Assembly: GCA_942159475.1 (NCBI GenBank)
Contig: OW804098.1
Span: 8,968,406-9,032,405, forward strand
Source of the DNA: Sthenelais limicola
Lineage: Eukaryota; Annelida; Polychaeta; Phyllodocida; Sigalionidae
Direction of reading: 5' to 3'
DNA length: 64,000 nucleotides
Shown here in pieces: positions 1 to 8,508 of this stretch; positions within the stretch are counted from its first letter, which is position 1, and every line of letters starts with the position of its first letter. The translations under genes were made by a program, and so were the position numbers. The notes beneath the pieces were generated by a model that searched no databases, was not told the DNA's origin, and saw only the letters and a list, made by a program, of their open reading frames with translations.

Positions 1-621
1 GTCAGATACTCCATGATGTAGGCGTCAGTAGACGGTGGGTGCTCATTGCCCTGGCCTGCCTATGGATACCCAGCCTTGCAGTCACTTTTCTACTTTTGCC
101 GCCTGCTGGTAAAAACGCCACACCTTCATGTCTTAAAAGAAGGAGCGTAAACAAAGTTGGACCAAACCTGTCTACGGTGAGCGGGGAACAACATGTGGAG
201 AGGCATAATAATAATAATAATGACACGCTCGAAGGTCCCAAGATGAATGTCTATTCACAAAATGGAGCCCACGTTTCACAAAATGGAGCCCACGTTTCAC
301 AAAATGGAGCTCAGGATTCACAAAATGGAGCCCAGGATTCACAAAATGGAGCCCAGTTTTCACAAAATGGAGCCCACGTTTCACAAAATGGAGCTCAGGT
401 TTCCCCAACAAAAAGACGAAGTGAAAGATTCGCGTTCCTCAAACTCTTCAAACAGCGCCGTCTATGGGCGGAGGGCAGACCTGAGATAGTCTCTGTCATA
501 TTCTCGCCCATGTATATCATGTATATCTACTGGTACTGTGCACTTCACATGCGTATAATCATGTATATATTGGAATACAACACGTGGGTCTCGGCTATGG
601 TGGACCATAATGTGGAAAAAG
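1..621 (+). CDS. SLC43-like transporter, exon a (TM6 end, cytoplasmic loop, TM7)
   Basis: Open in frame from base 3 at the window edge, so the true 5' boundary is unseen. The start, QILHDVGVSRRW, resembles the xLIYDAGVAF segment of SLC43A1/A2. A hydrophobic helix (ALACLWIPSLAVTFLLLPPAG) follows, then a polar loop with NNNNND and seven heptads SQNGA(H/Q)x at 255-401. A basic patch (TKRRSERFAFLKLFKQRR) comes next, then a hydrophobic segment with PMYIMYIYWY and MRIIMYI that aligns with the family's LRIIFYM. The donor is AAAG|gtgagt, phase 1. The loop repeat is absent from the vertebrate proteins as I know them. The opposite-strand ORF over the repeat is a shadow. Confidence 0.82.
255..401 (+). 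repeat. Coding 21-bp minisatellite, 7 copies (SQNGA heptads)
   Basis: Seven head-to-tail 21-bp units (core CACAAAATGGAGC) encode SQNGAHV, SQNGAHV, SQNGAQD, SQNGAQD, SQNGAQF, SQNGAHV, SQNGAQV. The unit is a multiple of three, so copy-number change keeps the frame. It lies in the cytoplasmic loop between the two halves of the transporter. Confidence 0.95.
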
Positions 622-657
622 GTGAGTTACAATGACTGGGTGCATGGCCCTGAAGGC

Positions 658-792
658 TGCGTTCCACTGCCACGCTACTTCTCCCGCTACTGCTCCCGCT
701 TCTTTGGTCCCGCTACTTCCCATTACTTGAAAAGTAGTGGGAACAAAGAAACGGGAGCAGTAGCGGGAGAAGTAGCGTGGCAGTGGAACCCA
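658..792. repeat. Foldback element with GTTCCACTGCCACGCTACTT arms
   Basis: Left arm GTTCCACTGCCACGCTACTT and its reverse complement at the right end flank a purine/pyrimidine-biased interior (TCTCCCGCTACTGCTCCCGC and its complement), so nearly the whole unit self-pairs. Confidence 0.8.
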
Positions 793-872
793 GGCTTGAA
801 ACCTTTCCTTCTGGATGTGAGCAATCGTCTCCGAGTAACTTTCAATTAAAACAACAAACTTCCAATTAAAGA

Positions 873-1308
873 CTGGGTTCCACTGCCCACTACTTTACCT
901 GCTACTACTTCCGCATGCTACTTTAGAAGTAATGGGAAGTAACGGGAAGAAGCCGTTTCAAATTAAACATGTTTGAATTGAAGCGGCTACCTCACGCTTT
1001 ACTTGCTCCCCCTTCTAAAAGTAGCGGGACCAAAGAAACGGGAGTAGTAGGGTGAGATTTTCAGAAAATGTACAATTCGCCTTCACTAATCCTCTCAAAT
1101 AACCCGAATTGCAGACAAAAATAAAGTTCAAAAGACAGTTCAACCTAACCAAAGAGATTGCTAGAATCAATGCAATGACAAATATACTCGAATTTACCTA
1201 GTATTGACCAAATTGCAGCTTTATTTAGCAGAATTTACTAAATGTATACAGCTGCCAATTGTACATTATCTGAAAATCTGACCCAGTAGCGTGGCAGTGG
1301 AAACCTGG
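873..1308. repeat. Second, diverged foldback element interrupted by a MITE
   Basis: It has the same ends as the 658-792 element (GGTTCCACTGCC ... GGCAGTGGAA). It is split at 1050-1284 by a GGGTCAG MITE that duplicated AGTA. Confidence 0.7.
1050..1284 (-). mobile_element. GGGTCAG MITE copy 1 (subfamily B)
   Basis: Imperfect TIRs GGGTGAGATTTTCAG / CTGAAAATCTGACCC. AGTA is duplicated on both sides (1046-1049, 1285-1288). Reverse orientation. Confidence 0.9.
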
Positions 1309-1364
1309 TTTAAGACGACGATATTAATAATAACAAATGGTTTAATGTGGTCTAAAAGGACATT

Positions 1365-1634
1365 CTCATGCTATTGATATTGCTGTAATGATATTATGTT
1401 TAAATCATCACCATGTTATGCTATTGAGCTCTAATGATATTATTAGTATCATCACCATGTTATGCTATTGAGCTCTAATGATATTATTAGTATCATCACC
1501 ATGTTATGCTATTGAGCTCTAATGATATTATTAGTATCATCACCATGTTATGCTATTGAGCTCTAATGATATAATTAGTATCATCACTATGTTCTTCTAT
1601 TGAGCCCTAATGATATTATTTTTAAATCATCACC
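1365..1634. repeat. 44-bp tandem repeat ending at a splice acceptor
   Basis: About six head-to-tail units (core GCTATTGAGCTCTAATGATA, each ending ATCATCACC), with outer copies diverged. The last unit's ATCATCACC plus AG forms the acceptor of transporter exon b. Confidence 0.9.
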
Positions 1635-1636
1635 AG

Positions 1637-1738
1637 TGAGTTATTTCACTAATGTGTTGGGATACACCATGATACTCTCCATCGTTATATCACCGCTGGG
1701 TGGCGTGTTCATTGATTTGGGAAGACGTACGATTAAAG
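1637..1738 (+). CDS. SLC43-like transporter, exon b (TM8)
   Basis: The acceptor is atcaccag|TG and the donor AAAG|gtaaga. TG completes a GTG codon with the G from exon a. The peptide V-SYFTNVLGYTMILSIVISPLGGVFID aligns with the family pattern xYTxxFGxxQLLCLxxxPxxGxxMD, including P, G and the acidic residue that ends the helix. It ends in phase 1 and joins AT of the next exon to make Asp. The acceptor AG follows directly on the last unit of a 44-bp tandem repeat. Confidence 0.82.
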
Positions 1739-1870
1739 GTAAGACATTCACTATTTGTGATCCGTTTTAGGAAAATGAGTCATAAGTCGCAAAATTGATA
1801 TTTTTCATAGTGTTTTTCTCACAAGATCCCTTTATTGAAATGTTCTGATATTCAGTGGGTTAGTGGGTTA

Positions 1871-3357
1871 TACACTCTCCCGCGCACCGTACCCGGGCGA
1901 TACGGAGCGGCAAGTTTTTTCGTCTTCATTGAGACTATTTTTGTCTACAGAGCACCGCGAAGGCTACTGGTGAACAGTGGTGACGAAATTGCCTGAACTT
2001 CTGATACGAAAAACGGTCATTTGAATCACGGAGACGAAATATGATATGCTCCGTATTCGCGCTCCATTTTTCGTATTGAGTTTTGGATTTTGGAAGCTTA
2101 CCTATAAGGTGAAACTTATTAAATATTGTTTTAACCTGAGGTATATGCCAAATGCGAATACATGTTTTCTTCAAAAGAGTCAAGAGGGGGAGGTGTCAGT
2201 CTAGTGCGAATCCCCTCCCTGGGTAACCCTCACACATGCACACACCATAATGTTGACGCACAAACTCTTAGCAATGCTTTAACACCTTATTCATACCACT
2301 ATAGACTATACTGAGTATAGATAGCAAAGCCAGCAAACATTGATTCTCTAGCTCTTGACTTTTCAGTTCATTTATATCAATAATGATGGGTGGACCTCAA
2401 AAGCCAGGAAATATGGAGTTGTATAGTTGAATAGTTTTACTGTGATTAAATGCCGAAGTTGCAAACACTTCCTGTGATGTTCAAATACATTTTCTGTAAT
2501 TATTTTTGTAAACATTTTATTTCGATAAACAATTCCATACAAAATATGAAAGATAGGCTCGACAACAGCCTAATCTGATATAAGAATAGAAATAAACATT
2601 CTTTTTAGTACATTTTCACCATTTAAAATAACTGCATAGGTGCTATCCGCTTGAAAAAATAAATCAACGAGGTTTACAAGTAATATAACCAGTTGGTTTT
2701 GATAAGTCAAGTCAAATAATATAATCATGCTGCCATCTGTATAACAGATTCACAGCACTCAGAGCATGTTGACTACATATAACATAATACTCAACTCTGT
2801 ATCATAGCTTTTCTTTTAAATAATTACTTATATCCGACCATGTTTTCAACTTTATGTGTGGGGGATATTATTCTGCTCTTCCTCTCCTTTCCCGCCCATC
2901 TCTTTCTTACTTTCTTTCAATTGCAATCCTCCTGTCTGCCTCTCCCCCTCTTTCTCTTTCTGTTCTCTATCTTTCTGTTCTGACACAGTATTAGCATTCA
3001 GATTGATTAGTTGAGGCCATGTTGATAGCTGATTCAGTATAGTATAATGGTTAAAGCACTTGACTGTAAATCACAAGGTTGCTAGATCGAACCCAAGCAT
3101 GGGCAAGTTTTTTTTCTCTGCTTTGTCACATTGTAATGGGTGAGTGCACACTCCTTCACGCACTGCCGCACTCCAGATGCGCCAGATGCGCCAACTCTTA
3201 ACGCACCACCGCACACCGGGGATTAAAAGATTTAGCTTTCCCAGTTTATTATTTACCTCGCCGAATACGCTGAGACGAAAAAAATCGTATCAAAAGTGGG
3301 TACAAGAAATTCGTATTCATTTTCGTATCGCGCGGATACGTTGCGCGGGACAGTGTA
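1871..3357. mobile_element. Non-autonomous DNA transposon with ~37-bp TIRs
   Basis: Left end TACACTCTCCCGCGCACCGT...GCGATACG and right end, read on the other strand, TACACTGTCCCGCGCAACGT...GCGATACG. The flanking TA could be a duplicated TA target. The 1.49-kb interior has no transposase ORF. It is nested inside the GAGTCATAAG element. Superfamily not assigned. Confidence 0.65.
3026..3105 (+). repeat. tRNA-like (SINE head) sequence
   Basis: TATAATGGTTAAAGCAC looks like a Pol III A box and GGTTGCTAGATCGAACCC like a B box, spaced as in a tRNA, with GACTGTAAATC resembling a Tyr (GTA) anticodon loop. The acceptor and anticodon stems do not pair well, so this is a tRNA-derived SINE head or degenerate tRNA relic rather than a working tRNA gene. 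Confidence 0.5.
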
Positions 3358-3811
3358 GGTATATAAATCCATGTAATAAATTTCGGGACATTGTATTAAA
3401 TATATCCTTGCGTTTTGAAGGCCTTTGTATGGAGTATATATTTAGTTACTATACTAATAATTACCCATCCATATATACATAGCAAACTTTTTTTCCCAAA
3501 ATAAAAATATCAAACATAAAATATAGAAATGCTTCTTAAATGCCCTTTATGTTTACTATCACTGGAATCGGCTTGATCCCCTCTTTTCAAATATGATGAC
3601 ATCTCAAAATCCATATTTTGCGACTTATGACTCATTTTCCTAAAAACGGGTCACATTTTGTTCAAGTATAATATTTAGTCACAGGATGAACAAGTGTATT
3701 CCCCGGACTCACACAAATTAAAGTTCAAACAATTGACACAGGATAAAATCAAAATTAAGATGTTTGTACAATCAAGCTTTCTATTTGGTAAAAAATATGT
3801 AAGGCCTACAT

Positions 3812-4046
3812 GGGTCAGATTTTCAGAAAATGTACAATTGGCAGATCTACACATTAAGGAAATCCTGCTAAATTTGGCTGAGAAATGATGAATACCGGGT
3901 ATATCTGAGTATATTTTGGATCGCATTGATTTAAAGTATCTGTTATGTTATGTTAAACTGCATTTTGAAGCTCATTTTTGTCTGAAATGTGGGTTATTTG
4001 AGAGGATTGGTGAAGGCGAATTGTACATTTTCTGAAAAAATGACCC
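3812..4046 (+). mobile_element. GGGTCAG MITE copy 2 (subfamily A)
   Basis: TIRs GGGTCAGATTTTCAGAAAAT and a mutated right end. ACAT target duplication on both sides. Confidence 0.92.
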
Positions 4047-4306
4047 ACATATGGTATGGAACTGATCTCGGAGTTCAAAAATACATTATGATTAAATGCA
4101 ATATTGTCACGACTATAAATAGCACATTTATATATATCAACATCTATTACGTAATCTAATATTATCCAATGTCATTGATAAACATCTTTCTTATTAATTA
4201 TGCTTATGTAGGCCTACAAAACAGAATATGACTATGCAATATGATATCATGTAATCTAAGTATGATTCAATTTCTCATAGGTATCACAGGTTCACCATGT
4301 AAACAT

Positions 4307-4725
4307 GTGTGATGCATTTAGGAAAATGAGTCATAAATCGCAAAAAATGGATTTTGAGATATCATCATATTTGAAACGATGGGATCAAGCCGATTCTAAT
4401 GATAGTAAACAGTCTAATAATCAAATAAGTATTTCTATATTTTAAGTTTGATATTGTTATTTTTGAAAAAAATAGTTTGCATTATTTCTGGGTGGACAAT
4501 TACCAGTAAAGTAACTAATTACCTAACTAACTACCCCATACGCAGTCTTCAAAACGCAAGGATATATTTGATACAATATCCTGAGATTTGGTACATAGAT
4601 TCACATGACTAAAAGCGCTAAAGCCCCTAAAACTCAGAACATTTCAATAAAGAGAACTTATGAATAGATCACTTTGGAAATTATGATTTTTGCGACTTGT
4701 GACTCATTTTCTTAAAAGATATCAC
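4307..4725. mobile_element. GAGTCATAAG-family TIR element
   Basis: Full-length, ~420 bp. GGAAAATGAGTCATAAATCG at the left and its inverted partner TGCGACTTGTGACTCATTTT at the right. No ORF. Confidence 0.8.
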
Positions 4726-4788
4726 GGTTTAGCTGGTTGCAGATTACGTTCCGAAGGCAGAACGTAATCCTATGTATTATAGGCTACA

Positions 4789-4979
4789 TTCAGCAACCAC
4801 AACGCACCACACAACACTAACGCATCCACTAACTTTTTATACCGCTGTGGGGATATCTCGAGAGGCGCTAGGCCGAGGGCATTTGCATTGCAGGCCTCTC
4901 GAGATATCCCCACAACGGTAATAATGTACAAATAGTTAGTGGATGCGTTAGTGTTGTGTTGGTGCTTTGTGGTTGCTAA
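4789..4979. repeat. Long foldback element
   Basis: Left arm AGCAACCACAACGCACCACA ... GTGGGGATATCTCGAGAGGC pairs with right arm GCCTCTCGAGATATCCCCAC ... TGTGGTTGCT. The arms are ~80 bp with a ~20-bp loop. Confidence 0.85.
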
Positions 4980-5004
4980 ATCTCCCTATTACCTGTATCA
5001 CCAT

Positions 5005-5034
5005 AACTTCCCCTTTCAGATTTGCCCCAGAGAT
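5005..5034 (+). pseudogene. Duplicate of exon-c splice acceptor and exon start
   Basis: CCCTTTCAGATTTGCCCCAG followed by AGATC is repeated exactly at 5431-5455, the true exon c. Here it runs into a MITE fragment. If spliced, the frame entering from exon b stays open for 50 codons through the MITE and stops at TGA 5172-5174. Confidence 0.7.
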
Positions 5035-5187
5035 CGGGTATATTTGAGTATATTTTGGATCGCATTGATTTAAAAAATCAGTTCTCTTATGTTAAACTGC
5101 ATTTTGAAGCTCATTCTTGTCTTAAATGCGGGTTATTTGAGAGGATTGGTGAAGGCAAATTGTACATTTTCTGAAAATCTGACCCGT
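5035..5187 (+). mobile_element. GGGTCAG MITE copy 3, 3' fragment (subfamily A)
   Basis: Begins in the middle of the MITE at CGGGTATATTTGAGTATATT and keeps the right TIR CTGAAAATCTGACCC. The left half is missing; the junction coincides with the duplicated exon start. Confidence 0.85.
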
Positions 5188-5439
5188 ACATAGTATAGGC
5201 TACATGCACAATACTGTATCACCATCACTTTTTTATTTTTTTTTTATTTCTTTTTGGAAGAGCTTTTATTGAGGGAATGCCCGGTCACACTCACTATAAA
5301 GAGTGGTTTTCGTAATGCCCTGACAGCGCTACTTTACAATTCATTTCCATGTCGGTGCAGGTAAACAATTCTTTCCATAAGACGCTTTAAATAAACATAA
5401 GTTTCCTAATTATTACTCAATATAAACTTTCCCTTTCAG

Positions 5440-5629
5440 ATTTGCCCCAGAGATCTCCCGTCAGGGCTGTAATAGCACTGCCTCCACTGGTTATAACGGC
5501 GGTGTGTGCGGCAGTTCTCTCACACCACTTCTTCATCACCGATCCTTCATTCATTTACCCGGTCGTCATTTTTGGTGAAATCTTCAGGTCCTTCTTTTAT
5601 TCTACCGGGGTGGCGATATTAGAACTTTC
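5440..5629 (+). CDS. SLC43-like transporter, exon c (TM9-TM10)
   Basis: The acceptor is ccctttcag|AT and the donor CTTTC|gtaagt. The exon encodes DLPQRSPVRAVIALPPLVIT, then two hydrophobic helices and GEIFRSFFYSTGVAILELS. The RSFFYS segment matches the RSFLYGS / RGFxHSA helix of SLC43 proteins. It enters with 2 bases and leaves with TC, giving Ser when joined to G of the next exon. The acceptor and first ~15 exon bases occur again at 5005-5034. Confidence 0.85.
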
Positions 5630-5831
5630 GTAAGTGCCTTATCTCATATATTTCTAAGATTTTCAGTGATCGAACACGCTGTTTTTTAAAACATCAAACC
5701 TGGGGTTCATCTACAATTGCTATACCAAAATATGTAGCCAAATTTGTTTTAAAGATTTTATTTTCACTTGGTTGAGACCTCCCATGGTTGCGGGATGTTC
5801 AGCCTTGCTAGCATAATCCTAAGTTGTATAT

Positions 5832-5876
5832 GGGTGAGATTTTCAGAAAATGTACAATTGGCAGCTGTACACATTT
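5832..5876 (+). mobile_element. GGGTCAG MITE copy 4, left part
   Basis: Left TIR and first ~45 bp, ending GCAGCTGTACACATTT where the retrotransposon begins. Its other part is 14653-14842. The outer target duplication is ATAT. Confidence 0.9.
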
Positions 5877-6069
5877 GTTTTAAATGGGTGCGGGAAAATT
5901 CAAAGCGAGCAGATATGCACGTCTAAGCGCGGAGATCCTTTTAAGTCCCGTGGTTGGTAAAATCAGTGAAAAGTTTAAGACAAAGCTACTCAAGTCTTAC
6001 ATAAGTGAGTGAAGATCGTATTGGGAAAAGAAGAAAATACAGGATTTGAAATAACAAGAGATATCGAAG

Positions 6070-7782
6070 ATGGAAACCAAAAAGAGGTGGCCGGTATGCG
6101 TGGGAACGGTGACGTCGCCATATTCTCAGGCAGAAAACTTCGAAAACATAGAAAATATACAAATCTGTATTGCAGAAATCAACGTAACAATAGAAAATGC
6201 TCTCCAGACAGCAGAGAAAAGCATAAAGTCGGTGGATGAGGTAGGAGATTCAATTATTTTTGAAAATATCATAGAAAAATCTACCTGGGCGATAGAACTA
6301 GAAGACATGGAGACGAGCGAATGGGCTGGGAACGACGTAACGGTCGTCTTAGCGGAGCTGGCTAAAACTGAAATGGCCACAACGGCCTCTCAAACAGTGA
6401 GACAAAATATGGCTGGGGAAATAAAGATCGATGAAAAGTTGAACATGTTCAACAAAGGTATAGTGCAACTGGAAGGGAGATTTGAGAATCTTTTCCAACA
6501 AATCAAGAAAGAAACATTAATGATAGGGAACAGCTTTGAGGAAATAGTGGGAGAAAAATCCGACACAATGAAGGAATATAACCGTAGAATGAAAGGGTTA
6601 GAGGAGGAGATAAGACGGTTCAAAGAGTTCCAAGAAGTAGAGAAATTGGAGAAGGCTAAAGAGAAAGCACTAAAGGAAGAAGAAATCAAAAAAGTAGGAA
6701 TAACATCTGAAACAAAAACGAAAGAAAATCATGCCCCCAGGGAAAGCTTAAAAACGAAGAAAGTTTGGGTTGAAAAGGCGGCCGATAAATTTCTGATTGT
6801 CGAGGGAACCGAGGAAGAGTGGGAAAAACTTGAAATTAGTTCCCAGGAACGACTGAATGAGACAGTGCGGTTGAATGACAAAAACGAAAGATTGAAAGAT
6901 AAAATTCTGAACATATTCAAAATAGCCAATCAGGATATAAAGGAAGAAAATATAGTGACCATCTACAGAGTAGGGAAACCTAAACTAGGAAGAAGAAGAG
7001 GGGTCTATGTAGAAGTTGACACGGTGGAAATGAAAACAACGATAGTCAAGGCAAGCAGCAAAATAAGGGGTGAAAAGATGTACAGAAAATTCTGGTTAAA
7101 CAAGTTTAACAAGAAAAATAATGGATATCAGTTTATGCTCTTAGAAAACACACAGAAGTTGCTAAAACTAAAGGGAATCGAGTCGACGATAGTCGCCAAT
7201 CATGTAAAGATTGAGGCGGACACATTTACAGTACATGATTTGAACATGCTACCGAATGGCTGTCAGCCTGAAGATATATTTCACGTGAGGGTAGGAAATA
7301 AAGGGATTGGCTTCAAGGGGATACACAGCCCACTATCAAATTTTCATCCAGCGAAATTTGAATACGATCATAGACTTTATAATTCGGTAGAACACTGCTA
7401 CCAGGCTACTAAAGCGTACGCGGCGGGGAAAGGCAAAATGGCGGAGGATATCGCTAATGTCAACAACCCGGCGGTTGCTAAGGACTGGGGAGGAAGGATC
7501 CAAGTTGACGACAACTGGGAAAAAATGGAGGAAGGGATCCTAGAGGATATGGTATTACAGAAGTTCATGCAGAATGAAGATTTAAAGCAAAAATTACTTG
7601 CATGGAAGGGTTATGACTTCTACGAGTTAACGACATCAAGGAAGTGGGGAGCCGGTATACGGCACCCCTTAGTCACCATTCAAAATGGCGCCCGGAAAGA
7701 GGTAAACACGAGAGAAGTAGTAGGGCAGAATACGTTTGGAAGAATATTTAAAAGAGTGCTGAACAAATTAACGATAAATTAA
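6070..7782 (+). CDS. Retrotransposon ORF1: coiled coil, RRM-like region, NADAR domain
   Basis: 570 residues from ATG 6070. Residues ~130-235 are Glu/Lys-rich coiled coil (MKGLEEEIRRFKEF, EKLEKAKEKALKEEE). Residues ~275-400 resemble the RRM/C-terminal nucleic-acid-binding part of LINE ORF1 proteins (VTIYRVGKPKLGRRRGVYVE, then MLLENTQKLLKLKG). Residues ~412-565 form a NADAR domain with the family hallmarks: FKGIHSPLSNFHPAKFEYD, NSVEHCYQATKA, NPAVAKDWGGRI, LQKFMQNEDLKQKLL, WGAGI and GQNTFGRIF. NADAR proteins (YbiA-like) act on ADP-ribose/NAD-type N-glycosidic bonds, and some remove ADP-ribose from nucleic acid. In the element ORF1 presumably coats the RNA; the NADAR role is unknown. The stop is TAA, and the same frame stays open beyond it. 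Confidence 0.9.
   Translation: METKKRWPVCVGTVTSPYSQAENFENIENIQICIAEINVTIENALQTAEKSIKSVDEVGDSIIFENIIEKSTWAIELEDMETSEWAGNDVTVVLAELAKTEMATTASQTVRQNMAGEIKIDEKLNMFNKGIVQLEGRFENLFQQIKKETLMIGNSFEEIVGEKSDTMKEYNRRMKGLEEEIRRFKEFQEVEKLEKAKEKALKEEEIKKVGITSETKTKENHAPRESLKTKKVWVEKAADKFLIVEGTEEEWEKLEISSQERLNETVRLNDKNERLKDKILNIFKIANQDIKEENIVTIYRVGKPKLGRRRGVYVEVDTVEMKTTIVKASSKIRGEKMYRKFWLNKFNKKNNGYQFMLLENTQKLLKLKGIESTIVANHVKIEADTFTVHDLNMLPNGCQPEDIFHVRVGNKGIGFKGIHSPLSNFHPAKFEYDHRLYNSVEHCYQATKAYAAGKGKMAEDIANVNNPAVAKDWGGRIQVDDNWEKMEEGILEDMVLQKFMQNEDLKQKLLAWKGYDFYELTTSRKWGAGIRHPLVTIQNGARKEVNTREVVGQNTFGRIFKRVLNKLTIN
7306..7765 (+). other. NADAR domain region within ORF1
   Basis: Conserved order of NADAR motifs: LSNF near the start, SVEH-x-x-QA-x-KA with the invariant Glu, AK-x-x-GR, a long helix with KF-x-QN-x-x-L, WG-x-G, and a closing GQN-x-x-G. 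All expected blocks are present, so the domain looks complete, not a fragment. Family identity is seen in sequence; enzymatic activity is inferred. Confidence 0.88.
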
Positions 7783-7806
7783 GAACTTAATATCAGTTAC
7801 ATCATA

Positions 7807-8508
7807 ATGGATCTACTCCTGCTTATGGATTCAAGGGGGAGAGACCTTGCGAGAAGGATACGTGCGAAACTACCGGGAGTCAACTTAAGGCTTATATCCA
7901 TCGGCGGTGCCAACATCGAGAGGCTGGTTACAGAAGCAAGCCAGACAGTAAATCTACATAGACCCAGAACCATCTTTATAGTAGCTGGCATATGTAACAT
8001 AACTCAAAGATGTAAGAATGACCCGGGAGAACAAATAAAGGTGAGACACACATCGTCAGCTGCCTGCGAAGAAGATCTAAGATCGTCTATGAGTGCAGCA
8101 ATCCAAAACTTGAAAAATGCGGCCGCCGTACAAGGTTACAATCCATTGATTTCTTTCGCCACTATGACTGGGATTGACATTAAAAGATATAACTTAAAAA
8201 TGGCAATGGGAAAGGGTATAATGAACCCCAGACAATGCCATTACCCAGCGATACAGAAGGAGATTAACGAGAGAACCACCATTTTTAGTAACTTGGCCAA
8301 ATTATTTAATACACAAGAAGGATCACCAACCCCGTATGTTGCTCAAATGGTCCATAGATGCATAGCGGGGAAAAAGAAGAAGAAGAACGGGGTAACGAAA
8401 TATTCGGCCTTTTACAGCAAGTTGGATGATGGATGCCACCTCAAGGAGGAAATGAAAAATGAATATGCCAACCAAATAGCAAAAGCGTACAACAAAATTC
8501 ATTTTTAA
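7807..8508 (+). CDS. Retrotransposon SGNH/GDSL hydrolase ORF
   Basis: 233 residues in the same frame as ORF1 and separated from it by one TAA and eight codons. Block I is LLLMDSRGRDL with Ser9 as likely nucleophile, block II SIGGANI (Gly33/34), block III VAGICNIT (Gly61, Asn64), block V DDGCHL with Asp208 and His211. That completes the Ser-Gly-Asn-His set. A lysine run (189-194) may bind RNA. SGNH esterase domains are known in ORF1 regions of CR1-like LINEs, where they are thought to act on lipid or acyl substrates. Here the enzyme is either a separate protein or a read-through extension of ORF1. Confidence 0.82.
   Translation: MDLLLLMDSRGRDLARRIRAKLPGVNLRLISIGGANIERLVTEASQTVNLHRPRTIFIVAGICNITQRCKNDPGEQIKVRHTSSAACEEDLRSSMSAAIQNLKNAAAVQGYNPLISFATMTGIDIKRYNLKMAMGKGIMNPRQCHYPAIQKEINERTTIFSNLAKLFNTQEGSPTPYVAQMVHRCIAGKKKKKNGVTKYSAFYSKLDDGCHLKEEMKNEYANQIAKAYNKIHF

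Larger units (their letters stand above)
622..1636 (+). other. Intron 1 of the transporter: foldback elements, MITE, tandem repeat
   Basis: The intron contains two foldback elements (658-792 and 873-1308, the second holding a MITE) and a 44-bp tandem repeat that runs up to the splice acceptor. Nothing coding is seen. Confidence 0.8.
1755..3654. mobile_element. GAGTCATAAG-family TIR element, split by insertion
   Basis: The left end (1755-1870) has the TIR segment GGAAAATGAGTCATAAGTCG and the right end (3358-3654) its complement plus family-typical interior (CTTGCGTTTTGAAGGCC). The middle is interrupted by the 1871-3357 element. Other copies: 4307, 16960, 17952, 44132. Confidence 0.8.
1739..5439 (+). 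other. Intron 2 of the transporter
   Basis: Filled by nested transposons: a GAGTCATAAG element split by a 1.5-kb TIR element, MITE copies, another GAGTCATAAG element, a long foldback and a MITE 3' fragment. 2220-3000 and 5190-5400 show no further recognisable feature beyond pyrimidine-rich (2875-2990) and T-rich runs. Confidence 0.75.

Noticed and set aside
172..411. Minus-strand ORF over the 21-bp repeat (LHFVKRG heptads)
   Set aside because: Shadow of the in-frame SQNGA repeat; the + strand frame links by splicing to SLC43 exons.
1365..1634. CRISPR-like direct repeats
   Set aside because: Units are contiguous with no spacers, in a eukaryotic intron; this is a minisatellite.
3026..3105. 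Functional tRNA-Tyr gene
   Set aside because: Acceptor and anticodon stems do not pair; only Pol III box similarity remains.
6009..6239. 76-codon ORF overlapping the start of retrotransposon ORF1
   Set aside because: Wrong frame relative to the long ORF1 with recognisable domains; no motif of its own.
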